From positions 112,674,447 to 112,738,446 of the forward strand of contig NC_080164.1 in NCBI RefSeq assembly GCF_950295315.1: a DNA stretch of 64,000 nucleotides, read 5' to 3'. The notes under the pieces were generated by a model. That model was not told the origin of the DNA and did not search any database. It worked only from the letters and a program-made list of their open reading frames with translations. Both the position numbers and the translations under genes were made by a program. The stretch comes from Erinaceus europaeus (Eukaryota > Chordata > Mammalia > Eulipotyphla > Erinaceidae). Shown one piece after another: positions 53,764-64,000 of this stretch (within the stretch, counting starts at the first letter, position 1; the number at the start of each line of letters is the position of its first letter).

Positions 53764-53825
53764 CAGTAGAAAGTTGTAGTTCAGCATCTGCTCTATGATA
53801 CATACACAATTTAAATAATTAGTGT
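53764..53825 (-). other. Candidate 62-base exon
   Basis: On the minus strand a pyrimidine-rich 'ctttaaaccttctaacccag' acceptor precedes a 62-base open stretch. It ends at a strong donor ('ttctactg' then 'gtaagtgag'). The frame reads 'TNYLNCVCIIEQMLNYNFLL' after two bases that complete the previous codon. Both splice sites look better than average, but I know no matching protein, so chance cannot be excluded. Confidence 0.3.
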
Positions 53826-54235
53826 CTGGGTTAGAAGGTTTAAAGACAGTTACATGCATGGCAGGTGAATGTGATGGAACTCTGTCTACACAGAGAAAAT
53901 ATCCCCAAAGCCTGAAAGTGAGCATGCGAATGGGGGCTCTAGTGAACACTCCAAGTATCCAGCAGGGATGGAAGGCCCTATGCAAAAGCCTGAGTGAGTG
54001 TGCAGAGTCTGATGCACAGAGAAGACATCTGTACCTAAAGCTCCCTTTGAAGACTCTTCCTGTAACCTCTGCTTCAAAGCCAAGATTTCTCAGTGTGACT
54101 CCTGATGGTATAAGACCTGAGGTCACCTGTGACTTTTCCACTCTTAGGTCAGCAATTTTTCTATCACTTTGCAAGTAGCTGTTATAAAATTATTAAGATT
54201 TGTTTGAGGTCAAATATGCTGAATTATTCTATTTT
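53826..54235. other. Unassigned sequence with open frames on both strands
   Basis: A 118-codon plus-strand frame and a 171-codon minus-strand frame overlap here. Neither resembles a known family. This is non-repetitive, so it deserves a conservation check together with the candidate exon beside it. Confidence 0.35.
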
Positions 54236-54319
54236 TTCTTTTCATCTATTTTTAATTTTTATTTATACAATGGAAATATTATCAAGACTATAGACTATAT
54301 ATAGACTATATATATATAT

Positions 54320-55585
54320 ACAACTCCACACAATTCCCACCAGCAGAACTCCATATCCCATACCCTTCCTTGAGAGCTTTCCTACTCTTTATCCCTCTGG
54401 AAGTATGGACCCAGGATCATTATGGGGTGCAGAAGGTGGAAGGTCTAGCTTCTATAGTTGCTTCTCCACTGAACATGGACAATGGCAGGTCTACCCATAC
54501 TCCCAGCCCATCTCTCTCTTTACTTAGTGGAGCAAGGCTCTGGAGAATTAGGGGTCCAGGGTACATTGGTGAGGTCCTCTGTCTGGGGAAGTCAGGTAGC
54601 ATCTGGACTTGGTGGCTGACAAAGAGTTAAAATATAAAGTAGAACAAATTGTTGACTAATCATGAACCCAAAGGCAGAAATATTGCAGACAAAGATTTGG
54701 GGTATCTGTTTTGGAAAAAGCTAGTAGGTCTATTTTAGGTATATTCCAAAGGGGCCATGACTTTATTAGTTTTTTCCTGAGCCTTACATTTAATATGCAG
54801 GTGGACCCAAGTTATTGACTGGGGAGATGGAGTCAAAGTTGGAAAAAGGTCTAGAAAGGTGGATCATGGAAGAGAATAGCTCCCAAATATGGGAAAATAT
54901 TGTTAACTGTAAACCACATTGATTTGTTCTGGGGTCCATATTCAGCACAAGAACCTATGTAATCTCTGCACCCCTGTAGATCTGAGCTCACCTTCTGTGG
55001 TCACTTCTAGAACATTCCAGACTGAACTAATTTCAGGACCCACCTTCCTCAGGTAGTAGGCAGAGTATGTTGCCCACTCTCCCTTCGGAGAATGGGACAG
55101 GCCCTACTATTGTTGATTCTCATTAAGGGAAAGGTCCTATGGGGGCCCACAAAGTGGTCTATTATGCTGATGGAGATGACTAGTGACAGTGGCTAGAGGG
55201 ATCTGTTAGAGGTCTAAGACCATCATATCTGTGTGGGAATCCCAGGACTCCCTGACTAGGGCCCCAGGTGATGGGGTGGTCTAGTTGTGACTGAAGAGTC
55301 ATTATTAAAGTAGTCCCTTGCCCATATTCAGCTTTTGTAGTCCTTACTTTGTCTGACAAGGTTAGCTTTGGGATGTTTTAGGGAAATGTAACAGGACTAG
55401 GTGAGGGGGGTATCTAGGTCTAAGGAGAAACTATTTGATTATGTACATTATGATGTCTTTTTAGGTCTTTCTTCTTGCTTGCTTCATTTACTTACTCACT
55501 GCAAACTATTGTGCACTTTTGCTGTAAGGTATATATTATCCCCTCACTTATGGATACATGTGTACATAGAAAGACAAATATGAGT
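54320..55585 (-). mobile_element. L1 3' UTR (A variant), minus strand
   Basis: Shows the full A-variant order from 'caactccacacaattcccac' to 'cattattaaagtag', then continues into the start of the younger block ('actcactgcaaactattgtg', 'cacttatggatacatgtgta'). It therefore shows how the A variant joins the part shared with the 15-kb blocks. Confidence 0.8.
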
Positions 55586-57235
55586 ATGGGATGATCCCAC
55601 TCATAAAAAGAAGTTGAGTAAGATGAACAGAAAGAGAAACTCAAAGCAGAATCTGACTGAGTAGGGCACAGAAGTAAAGATCTCTTGGGGGGGGGGGTGA
55701 GGGTAGATGTTCAGCTTCACTGGGGTGGGGGAGAGACACATACCTTTGTGGTGAGAATGGTGTTAATATGCACTCCTATTAACTTATAGTCTCATAAACC
55801 ACTATTTATTTAATATGAGAGGGGGGGAAAATTGATTGAATATCTCAAACTTTTTGATGCATAGACCATAGTGTTTAGATATGTTCCTTCAATCTAAACA
55901 CTACGATCATCATCTCTGGCATTATGCTATTCCACTGCAGAATACTGTGCCCCAGTATGGTTCTGTAGCCCCCATGTCCACTTGGTCTATTCCAAATTAT
56001 ATTCCTTCATGAGGATAATTTCTGGAACCATCCATTCCACCCCAGTTCCATGGCTGCCAGTTCTTAGCAACATCGCCCAGCCAGATATTCGTCGGGTTGC
56101 GGCATCATCTAAGTTCATTTCCCACGTCTACGCTTGACCGGACCTGCCAATATACACGGATATCTTCGTCCACCCTGTCCAACGCTTGACGTGACGTCAT
56201 CCAATCTGGTCTCCTGCGCCTACACTGAACTTCTCTGTTCCAGACTCTTGGAAACAGAGTTGGCAGTCAGCTGAGGTAAAGAACAAACACCTCATCACAG
56301 ACCCCTGCAAGCGTCAACCCGGCTTTGACCTAGCACGTTATGATTGGGCCCTCCTCAATCGCTATCGAACAGGCCATGGCCGGTGCGCCGCTATGTTCCA
56401 TTGCTGGGGAGCCAGAGATGACCTGAACTGCCCCTGCGGTTACAGACAGATTATGACCCAAATAGTCAACGACTGCCACCTCTCCAGATTCAAAGGAGGT
56501 CTCGAAACTTTATATCAGGCTCAACCTGACGCTGTTGACTGGCTACAGAAGAAGGCCAAATGCTAGAAGAAGAAGAATCTAAGCACTTAAGACTTCAGAT
56601 TGGTAATCAGATTGAATTGTAACAGTGGGCTCAAATTGTTAATACATTTCTAATAATGACTTTTTTTGAAATATTAAATTTCCTGAAAGCTTAGACCATG
56701 GAGAACAGAAGCAACTGGTGGCATTACTTTATAAGATACAGCTATATATAAATAACATAAAAGAACATAAATTATGGTGAGGTCTTGTATGATACAGCAA
56801 ATCCTAACAATGGGATTTTCAAAGTTAACTCAATTTCCAAATAATATGGTTATAGTGATAACTATTTATTGCCTTCTTCAACCCTAAGACAGCAGGAACC
56901 TTCCCCTTTCTCTATAAAGCCCATATTTTTCCCTGTCCTGGAACCTCTATGGTGAGGCTCACTTTCCTGCATACTTCTCTCAATTCATACCAACTGATAC
57001 TGCATCTGTTGATCCCAACCTATTTAATGCAGCCAGTACCACCTCAACATGTTTCACTATGGACTGTGTCCAGAGATGTCAGGTGTGGAATGTCAATCTT
57101 ACAGATTCATTACTCTGGTTATACCTTTTCTAGTTCATAGGATGCCTTAATTCCATTTTGGGTGGTGCACTTCTTAACAAAGCCTCAAAACCTAGATATA
57201 AACCAGGACCCATGAGACAGGACATATGTACACAT
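55586..57235 (+). mobile_element. L1 3' region on the plus strand, interrupted by Vingi copy 3
   Basis: Begins at the end of ORF2 ('gagtatgggatgatcccact') and runs through the short 3' UTR ('gaatggtgttaatatgcact', 'aaattgattgaatatctcaa'). It resumes after the Vingi copy with the long 3'-UTR block ('accctaagacagcaggaacc', 'gccagtaccacctcaacatg'). The block is much more diverged than those at 15-16 kb. It abuts the preceding L1 in the opposite orientation. Confidence 0.8.
55903..56575 (+). mobile_element. Vingi-like non-LTR retrotransposon (copy 3)
   Basis: 673 bases, bounded by 'aatctaaacact' (55891-55902) and 'aatctaagcact' (56576-56587), one mismatch. It aligns with copy 2 from about 43105 to the GAA-repeat end. 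Several stop codons and small changes break the protein frame. Being inside an L1 3' UTR shows it is younger than that L1. Confidence 0.9.
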
Positions 57236-57254
57236 TTCTTTTAATTTCATATAC

Positions 57255-57395
57255 ATTTTTTTTTAATGAGAGAGAGAGACCAGAACACTGCTCAGCTCTG
57301 GCTGATGGTGGTGTTGGGGATTGAACTTGGGACCTCAGAACCTCATGTATGAAAATTTTCTGCAGAACCGTTATGCTGCTGCCTCCCCAGCCCAA
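57255..57395 (-). mobile_element. Type C tRNA-SINE
   Basis: 'agaacactgctcagctctgg', 'gtgttggggattgaacttgg', 'aacctcatgtatgaaaattt' and 'aaccgttatgctgctgcctc'. Confidence 0.8.
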
Positions 57396-58035
57396 GCTGA
57401 ACTCCTGCTTGATCCATATGCCTGCTCTAATTCCTGAACAGATGAATACATCCACATCTTTTGAATGAAGTCAACAGGTGACTCTCTCAAAACCACTTTG
57501 GCCACCATGCTTTTCCAACAGTACTGTGGTGCCTCTCACAAGACAGTTGAGAGTGACCAGAGCTCCTTAACCCTCCTAGCTCAAAAGTGTCTAGAGGAAT
57601 TGATCTATGCTCACTCAGCACCATGGAATCTTAGACAGGTGAAGACTAAGCAGCCATGAAAACAAATTGAATGGACTCTTGAAAATAAACCCCTTTCATG
57701 ACAGGTTTTAGCTAAAATTTAATAGCAGACCTTAGAACTCAGATCACGCTGGCAAAGTGTAAGAGGCATATCAGTGAGGCCTTTAAAAGAATTTCCTGGA
57801 TGCTTATTAGCCCATTGTATGTGACAAGGACAGGGAACTGCCTATGAAGATAGGGTTAACAGTAAAATCAAGGAGAGAGGAGAAAGCTAAATAACTCAGT
57901 AATTGTGGTTGTACACCACACAAAGTCTAAAGCCTACAGAATTAGTCATGAAATTAGCAACAAGAAAATAAACATAAAAATAAGTAGTCCAACATCATAG
58001 TTGCTATACTATACCCTAGAACCCCTATCATACCA
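57396..58035. other. Unassigned sequence
   Basis: Nothing recognised. Confidence 0.45.
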
Positions 58036-58053
58036 TCAAAATTTATAGTACTT

Positions 58054-58782
58054 TGCAACGATTGCCACCTCAACATGCTTCACTTCAGACTGTGTCCAGA
58101 GACTTCACGTGTGGAATGACAACCCTTCAGCTTCATTACTCGGGTGAGACCTTCCCTTTCATAGTATACTCTAATTCCATCTCAGGTAGTTCACTTTCTA
58201 ACAAAGTCCCAAAACCTAGATATACACCAGTTTCTGTGAGAGAAAGCATATGTTCACACGTATCCATAAACTACTGCAAAATATATACCTGAAAGCAGAA
58301 GTACACTAGAGTTCGCAGTGAGTACCCCCCTAACACTTCCTCTCCACTATTCCAAGCTTTGGGTCCATGATTGCTCAACAATTTGTTTGGCTTTGTATGT
58401 TAACTCTCTTTTCAATCACCAGGTTCCAGATGTCATCAGGATGCTGGCCAGGCTACCCTAGACTGAAGACTCCACCAATGTGTCCTGGAGCTCAGCTTCC
58501 CCAGAGACACACCCTACTAGGGAAAGAGAGAGGCAGACTGGGAGCATGGACTGACCAGTCAATGCCCATGTTCAGCAGGGAAGCAATTACAGAAGCCAGA
58601 CCTTCTACCTTCTGCAACCCACAATCACCCTGGGTCCATGCTCCCAGAGGGATAGAGAATGGGAAAGCTATCGGGGGAGGGGGTGGTATATGGAGATTGG
58701 GTGGTGGGAATTGTGTGGAGTTGTACCCCTCCTACCCTATGGTTTGTTAATTAATCCTTTCTTAAATAAAAAAAAAATTAAA
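58054..58782 (+). mobile_element. L1 3' UTR, 5'-truncated insertion with TSD
   Basis: Starts within the young 3'-UTR block ('tgcaacgattgccacctcaa') and ends 'cctttcttaaataaa' plus an A-rich tail. The 16-base flanks 'aaaatttatagtactt' (58038-58053) and 'aaaatttacagtactt' (58783-58798) differ by one base. The 127-codon frame inside recurs in other copies and is not a gene. Confidence 0.93.
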
Positions 58783-58799
58783 AAAATTTACAGTACTTA

Positions 58800-59745
58800 T
58801 AAATCCCAGGGAAGCATTCTACTGGAATTACTTTTTTCAGAAAAAAAAAGAACAAACAGGAAATATTTTCATATAAGTTAAGATGTTGTATTTAATATAT
58901 AAGATTTAAATTAGCTATTAAAATGTATTTTAGGAAATAAGGAGGTAGAGTTAAAGAAAATGATGACAATGAGTTTCTTGGTGTAGAAAATGTCAATATA
59001 GGGAAAATTTTAAGCAAGAATTCTTGGGCTGAGCTGCTTTAGTTCAAAGTCTCCACCTCCCCTATTCATCTGGGTCAAGAATGTATAAGTATTGTTGCTT
59101 TGGCCTCATGGAAAAGATAAGTCCCTAAATGGCTGGGTGAGGGTTAGGGCCAGAGGATCTTGAGAGCACTAACACTGAAGATGCCAACATGGCGGGAACA
59201 GGAAGTGGATCCCCTAGAGGAGTGGTATTTGAGGAAGCATGGGGTGACAGTAACTCCTTTTTACTCCACTGAGTCAACATAAACTCCCAGTCTGTGGAAA
59301 AGGCAAACACAGGATTATCTAGGTTATAGTAACTCTCACCTTATGTGGTTTTCATAATCATGTGGGAGAGAATCATGCATCTGCTCTTGTTTCTTAATTT
59401 GAACTATCTGATTTGAAACTCAGTGCTGTCCATGGAGAAAGATGAGGGTGGAAAAACACTGAGATTTCATGTTGTTTTTTTTTTAACATTTTCTACATGT
59501 ACTGGATGTTTTAAAATAAAACTCACTTGGTTTTTGTCTTATTGTAATTCACAGACATGTTGTGGTGGGAAAATATTAAGTAAATTCATGAGATTTTTCT
59601 TTTCTATCAGGAAAGCCAACAGGTAGCACTGAAAGCAGCCATCCTGCAGGCAGTACACAGACAGAAAGGGAACAACAGGAAACAGAAACCTTAGAGCCCA
59701 TGAAAATGACTTTCTAACTAGTCCCAAAGAACTCCTTCCAGTCTG
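58800..59745. other. Unassigned sequence
   Basis: AT-rich, no repeat or gene recognised. Confidence 0.45.
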
Positions 59746-59749
59746 ATTT

Positions 59750-59912
59750 TTTTAAAAAAAGACTATTTTATTTTATTGGATAAAGATAGAAAGGGGAGAA
59801 GAGAGAGAGACACCTGAAGACCTACTTCAACATTCATGAAGCTTCCCCTCTATAGGTGAGAACTGAGGACTTGAACTTGGGTCCTTGCTTATGGTAACAT
59901 GTGCACCACCGC
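59750..59912 (-). mobile_element. Type B tRNA-SINE fragment
   Basis: 'attggataaagatagaaagg', 'cctacttcaacattcatgaa' and 'gggtccttgcttatggtaac'. Confidence 0.7.
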
Positions 59913-60010
59913 AGATGCTATCATGATTCCATCCTGACTTCCTTGAACAGATGACCTCACCAATGTGTCCTAGAACTATGCCTCTCTAGAGCTTTATACA
60001 TAGAAAGAGT
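59913..60010 (+). mobile_element. Old L1 3' UTR fragment
   Basis: 'gatgctatcatgattccatc', 'ctgacttccttgaacagatg' and 'accaatgtgtcctagaact' are the forward version of the older 3'-UTR text seen in reverse near 4.4 and 39.2 kb. Confidence 0.6.
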
Positions 60011-60088
60011 TATATATACATTTCAGTCATAATAACCAGGACTATAATCTTGAGAAATGACCAAACATTTGAACAGCAATCTACTAGT

Positions 60089-60455
60089 TGTCATTTTCAC
60101 CAGGCTGGTTTCACAGGCGGGTAACAGAATGACCAGCAACACATGGCTGAGCTGAGAACTGCAGTTTAATCTTTATTCACGAGAGGGCAAACAGTCCAAC
60201 ACCTAATCACCACACAATGTGCTCCTCCATCTTTTTCCTCCAGCGGCAGAGAGGAACCCAGGAAGTACTTAGGATAGTGGGCGGGGAGAAGGGAGAAGCA
60301 AGAAACTAGCAAGGGCTAAACCAAATCTCCTGGAGGTGGGGGGGAGTGAGACCAAACCAATGTAACAGAAAAGACCATGTAAATAGACCACAATGTCAAG
60401 CAATGTAACAGAAGCAGAACTAGATCCCAGAAACAGAACTAGAAGCATACCAACA
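60089..60455 (-). repeat. Solo LTR of the class II family, perfect TSD
   Basis: Read on the minus strand it starts 'tgttggtatgcttctagttc' and ends '...gaaaatgaca'. It carries an AATAAA complement near 60172-60177 and shares the central 'tgtggtgattag' phrase with the other LTRs. 'actagt' is exact at 60083-60088 and 60456-60461. It is an older or separate subfamily, with a local repeat near its 5' end. Confidence 0.9.
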
Positions 60456-60494
60456 ACTAGTGGTTAAAAAAAAAATGATCCCAGCAAAAACAAG

Positions 60495-60905
60495 AGTTAA
60501 TTTATCTGACAATTAGAAATGGAGAAAGTTTAATAGTCACTATCGTCAAGAGTGTAGGGGAAAGGTGGAACTGTGAACTGTTGCAGGCTTTTTGGAAAGC
60601 TATCTCTCAGTATCTATTAAAAATTTAAAAGGCACACGTTTCAAAGCCCAGCAATTCCACTCCTGGGAAATTATCCCATAGAACCAAGAGGATGACTGGC
60701 TAGATGGATGAGGATGATAACTCCACATTTTGTAACAGCAAAAAAAATTAAAGCAGACAGCACCATTCAGTGGGAATAGCTAGTTAGCAAGTGATACATT
60801 CTTATCTTTGGGTGTTATACAACCATAAAAATGGCTGCACTAGAGCTCTGCCAAACAAATAGGAGGGATTTCAAGACAAATAGCAAGTTTCAGAAACATG
60901 GATAT
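60495..60905 (+). pseudogene. Ancient L1 ORF2 carboxy-terminal fragment
   Basis: The order 'ctgttgcaggctttttggaa', 'cccagcaattccactcctgg' and 'tgttatacaaccataaaaat' follows old mammalian L1 ORF2 ends. No open frame survives. Confidence 0.72.
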
Positions 60906-61595
60906 ATTATAATCCACATTTTTTATTACATAGGAAGTGTTGCTTTACAAGGCTGTTATTGTTTTTAAGGGTGCAGTTTCAAATCTACCTCAAAGGGGTG
61001 GTAAGGGACTTCACCCATTACCAATCTGTCATCTCCTCTATAAGACATTGGTTCTATTTCTAATCTCCTCCTTTCTTTCCCACAGTAATATTAGGTCTGC
61101 TGAGGTAGTGCAAGGGCTCATTTCTGTTTCATCTTCTCTGTTTCTTTGCTTTGTTTCTGAAGCCCTACAAGTGAGTGAGATCAGCCAGCTCTAACCATGT
61201 AGTTTTTCTTACAGCTGAAGACTTACTAGAAAAATTACTAAAATACTATAATTTTCTCATGGTTAGGTGCTGTCAGATAATTTGTACTGTTTCCACATAG
61301 TGGATAAATGCATATTGAGTTTGTTAAATGATTATTTGCAATTTATCTAATGTAAGAGTGAAAATGACCATGACCATTTTTATAATAACTCCCCATATCT
61401 ATTCTGTACATATATAATCCTCTCATATATTTTCAAAAAAAGTATGGATGGATCAAAATTGATCTTCTGGCTCTGGATAAATGGGCAGCATTACCTGTTT
61501 ATCTCCAGAATGCTCACTTCTGAGTATCTGGCCACAATTTTTGTTCCTGTCAATATATATGATCATGAAAAGGCCTTAATTTTTTATCTATCCTT
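60906..61595. other. Unassigned sequence
   Basis: Nothing recognised. Confidence 0.45.
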
Positions 61596-61599
61596 TTTA

Positions 61600-61802
61600 A
61601 AATTTTATTTATTTATTATAGCATAGAGAGAAGCTGAGAGGGGAGGGGAGAGAGAGAGAGAGAGAGAGAGGGAGAGACACTTGCAGCTCTACTTCACCAC
61701 TCATGACGATTTCCCACTGAAGATAGGGACCAAGGGCTTGAACCCAAGTCCTTGCACACTGTAGTATGTGCACTTAACTAGGTGTGCCACCACCTGGCCC
61801 CT
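61600..61802 (-). mobile_element. Type B tRNA-SINE
   Basis: Tail complement, body with a (GA)n run at about 61650-61672, 'gctctacttcaccactcatg' and head complement ('tgcacttaactaggtgtgcc'). Confidence 0.85.
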
Positions 61803-62860
61803 TGGTCTATCTTTTATCCTAACTTCCTATACACAGAACTGAACTCAAATCCTTGAAGTAGGAACCCATTGTTAATTTCCCTGTGTACCCTTATTTTAGT
61901 TACACAGCTGTCAGATTGAATCTCCAACTTCCTTAGCTTGGCTTTATTATCGACCCTGTGACTTGTATGGTGTAATTTTGGGTGCATGATATTCCTACCT
62001 ACACCATTCACTGTCACTTGACATGATAATTTTCCATCTTGCTATTCATTTTGATATGTCATCCTGAATGCCCTCACTTCACTCTGATACTGTCTACAAA
62101 TTCATAAGTGGTGTCTTTATCCATGTCCTCTTGACACAGACAATGTGAACAGCTAAGTGGATTTGGTGCTCTCAACTGTGGGACAGACTCCACAGATGAA
62201 AATAGGAAAGGAAACAAAAAGATTTGGAAATCTTTAATTTGGAGATGGCATCCAGAGAGCAGAACAAGGACAGATAGGAATTAACAGAAGTAGCAAACCT
62301 GAGAAAGAACTTTTACACATTGGAAGCTTGCCCCCAAATAGAAGTCGGTAGTACAGAGCAATAAGGAATTCACTCTGAAAATATATTCATTGGAAATATG
62401 TTTATAATGGTCAAGGATTCAGTGGAGGATTTTATTTGAAAATACAAGTTGGGTAGATTATCTCTAATTTCCATTTTATCTTGGAATTTCTGTGAGTTTT
62501 ATTTATTGCTTCAAATATACATGTGGCTATTTATTTCATAAGCTGATGGAATGAACTCTTGTCATCTTCAGAAGCCTTTGGATCCCATTGAGATATATTA
62601 TTTCCTGATCCTCCTTTTCGTGTCTCATATTTCAAAAATCACTCAAAATCTTGCAGGTTAATGAATGTTTCCTGAAAGAGCTCTCCTTAGGTTTGACATC
62701 CAGTCTACCCTATACTTTTGAAAATAGTTCATGCTATCTACTCCCATCATTTTTTCCATTAAATTTGTTACTACTTAGGGATGGTAACAAATACAATTTT
62801 ATACTTTTCTTTTTTTCTGTGTGTTGTTGTATTTAAGTCAAGTGTATTTCAGCTAGTAGA
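61803..62860. other. Unassigned sequence
   Basis: About 1 kb with no recognised repeat or gene. Confidence 0.45.
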
Positions 62861-62864
62861 AATC

Positions 62865-63098
62865 ATTTGTAAATGATCCCAGTTCCAGCCCCCAGCTCCC
62901 CACTGCAGGGGGGATATTTCACAAGTGGTGAAGCAGGTCTATAGGTGTCTCCCTGTCTCTCTCCTTCTCTCTCCCCTACCCTCCTCTAAGTTTCTCTCTG
63001 TTTTATCCAATAAAATGAAAAAATGACCTCTAGGAACAGTGGGTTCATAGTGCCAGTACTGAGCCCCAGAAATAACCCTGGAAGCAAAAAAAAATTTT
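62865..63098 (+). mobile_element. tRNA-SINE with 3' extension, head truncated
   Basis: Starts near box B ('gatcccagttccagccccca'), then 'gtggtgaagcaggtctatag', 'atccaataaaatg', and the extension 'ggaacagtgggttcatagtg'. Confidence 0.8.
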
Positions 63099-63139
63099 TT
63101 TAATTAAAAAAGGAAGAAAGAAAGAAAAAAAGAAATCAA

Positions 63140-63248
63140 TTGACTAGGAAAACAGCATTGTGGTTCTGACTTCCATACCTGAGGTTCTGAGTTCCCAGGT
63201 TCAATCTCCAGCACCACCATAAGCCAGAAATGAGCAGTGCTCTGTCCT
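63140..63248 (+). mobile_element. Type C tRNA-SINE, forward
   Basis: 'gttctgagttcccaggttca', 'atctccagcaccaccataag' and 'aatgagcagtgctctg'. Its pyrimidine-rich 3' end leads into the following microsatellite. Confidence 0.78.
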
Positions 63249-63270
63249 CACTCCTCTGTCCTCTACCCTC

Positions 63271-63405
63271 ACTCCTCTCCTCTCCTCTCCTCTCCTCTCC
63301 TCTCCTCTCCTCTCCTCTCCTCTCCTCTCCTCTCCTCTCCTCTCCTCTCCTCTCCTCTCCTCTCCTCTCCTCTCCTCTCGTCTCCCCTCCCCTCCCCTCC
63401 CCTCC
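63271..63405 (+). repeat. (TCTCC)n microsatellite, then (CCCCT)n
   Basis: About twenty-two TCTCC pentamers followed by about five CCCCT units. The repeat produces serine-, leucine- and proline-rich chance frames. Confidence 0.97.
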
Positions 63406-63439
63406 TTTCCTCTCTTCTATTCTCTCCTTTCTATCCTCT

Positions 63440-63440
63440 A

Positions 63441-63481
<41 letters not shown>

Positions 63482-63487
63482 ATCTAT
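63440..63487 (+). repeat. (CTAT)n microsatellite
   Basis: About eleven CTAT units, close to the pentamer array, so the whole 63.27-63.49 kb block is a compound repeat. Confidence 0.96.
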
Positions 63488-64000
63488 CTCACTAAAATAA
63501 AAATAAATCTATTGAGTGAGAGCTAAGAAGAAGAGAAGATATACAAGTTTCCTATCAAAGAGGACAACCCTAGGAGGTATGGAGAAAAGAAAGGGGAGGA
63601 AAGGAAGGAAAGGAAAAAAAGAGAACAAAAGAAAGGAAGGAACCTGGAGATTTTCTGAGTTGAGTAGAATTTTATTAAATTCTAAGTCTGAAATTTGAAT
63701 AAAGAAAAGGAGTTATAGAATTTTTTTTGTCAGTTAGTCCATGAGGCTATAGGGTTATAGTCAATATGTCTAAGCGAAACATTTTAAGAAGGTGGGGATT
63801 CTATTTCAAAACTAGAAGTTGGAACTATCTTCAGTGAAATGTGAAATCTCCTGTCTTCCCAGAACTAATTTCCCTGCCAACAAGCCCCCTTCCAACTCAT
63901 CATCTCTCACTCTTACAAAATACTTAAACACACCTTTATTTTTAACTTAATGCAATATCCAATTATTTCTATTTCAGGAAAAGCACAGAGCATGAAAGGC
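63488..64000. other. Unassigned sequence to window end
   Basis: Purine-rich at 63575-63640, otherwise nothing recognised. Confidence 0.45.

Noticed and set aside
53659..54174. A 171-codon minus-strand frame as a whole gene
   Set aside because: It overlaps a CT microsatellite at its end and an equally long plus-strand frame; only the short splice-bounded part is kept as a weak candidate.
58367..58750. A 127-codon plus-strand frame
   Set aside because: It lies inside an L1 3'-UTR insertion, and the same frame recurs in the other copies near 14.6, 15.7 and 23.0 kb, so it is repeat sequence rather than a gene.
1..64000. CRISPR arrays, operons, bacterial or plasmid origins
   Set aside because: The direct repeats present are microsatellites, TSDs, LTRs or interspersed repeats, and the whole composition is that of a mammalian chromosome.

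Overview
The window is mammalian nuclear DNA, almost certainly from a hedgehog (Erinaceidae, most likely Erinaceus). Three kinds of evidence agree. First, there are dozens of tRNA-derived SINEs of the hedgehog (ERI-like) type. Second, there is a hedgehog-type L1 with a long 3' UTR. Third, and most telling, three copies of a non-LTR element match the Vingi group, which among mammals has been described only in hedgehogs. AT-rich sequence, poly(A)-tailed insertions with target-site duplications (TSDs), microsatellites and two MIR relics all fit. I see no intact protein-coding gene, no CRISPR, no operon and no bacterial signal. The open frames are short or belong to transposons.

Layout. 0-14 kb: a Vingi 3' fragment at the left edge, then scattered SINEs and old L1 3'-UTR pieces, including one SINE nested in another near 6.8-7.0 kb. 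14.4-19.5 kb: one composite minus-strand L1 insertion inside a single 15-bp TSD, with a repeated 3'-UTR block and a repeated ORF2 segment. 20.4-22.6 kb: an internally deleted class II endogenous retrovirus on the minus strand, with two LTRs, a primer-binding site, a polypurine tract and 6-bp flanking repeats. 22.8-23.7 kb: an L1 insertion with an inverted 5' piece. 24-35 kb: SINEs, L1 fragments and unassigned sequence. 35.4-39.0 kb: the 5' half of an L1 (5' UTR, ORF1, ORF2 amino-terminal part) on the minus strand. 39-48 kb: SINEs, L1 fragments and a second Vingi copy with an open 3' coding tail. 48.1-48.5 kb: a probable class I LTR. 50.0 kb: an ancient MIR. 52.0 and 60.1 kb: two solo LTRs of the class II family, each with a perfect 6-bp TSD. 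54.3-58.8 kb: L1 pieces in opposite orientations, one carrying the third Vingi copy. 59-64 kb: SINEs, an old L1 fragment and a long pentanucleotide microsatellite.

How it fits together. L1 probably supplied the machinery for the poly(A)-tailed SINEs. Vingi copies end in GAA repeats, and SINEs and Vingi copies have landed inside older L1s, so relative ages can be read from nesting. Three short stretches have splice-site-like borders around open frames (41430-41680 minus, 45887-45970 plus, 53764-53825 minus). They are listed as weak candidate exons only. Three SINE structural types are labelled A, B and C here. A has a 'gcagcgggttaagcgc' head and an AAC/AAT-rich tail. B has a 'cacctggttaag' head and an AATAAA-bearing tail. 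C has a 'ccaggttcaatccccagc' head and is usually seen in reverse. These labels are mine, not database names. SINE ends without a stated TSD are accurate to about 10-20 bases.
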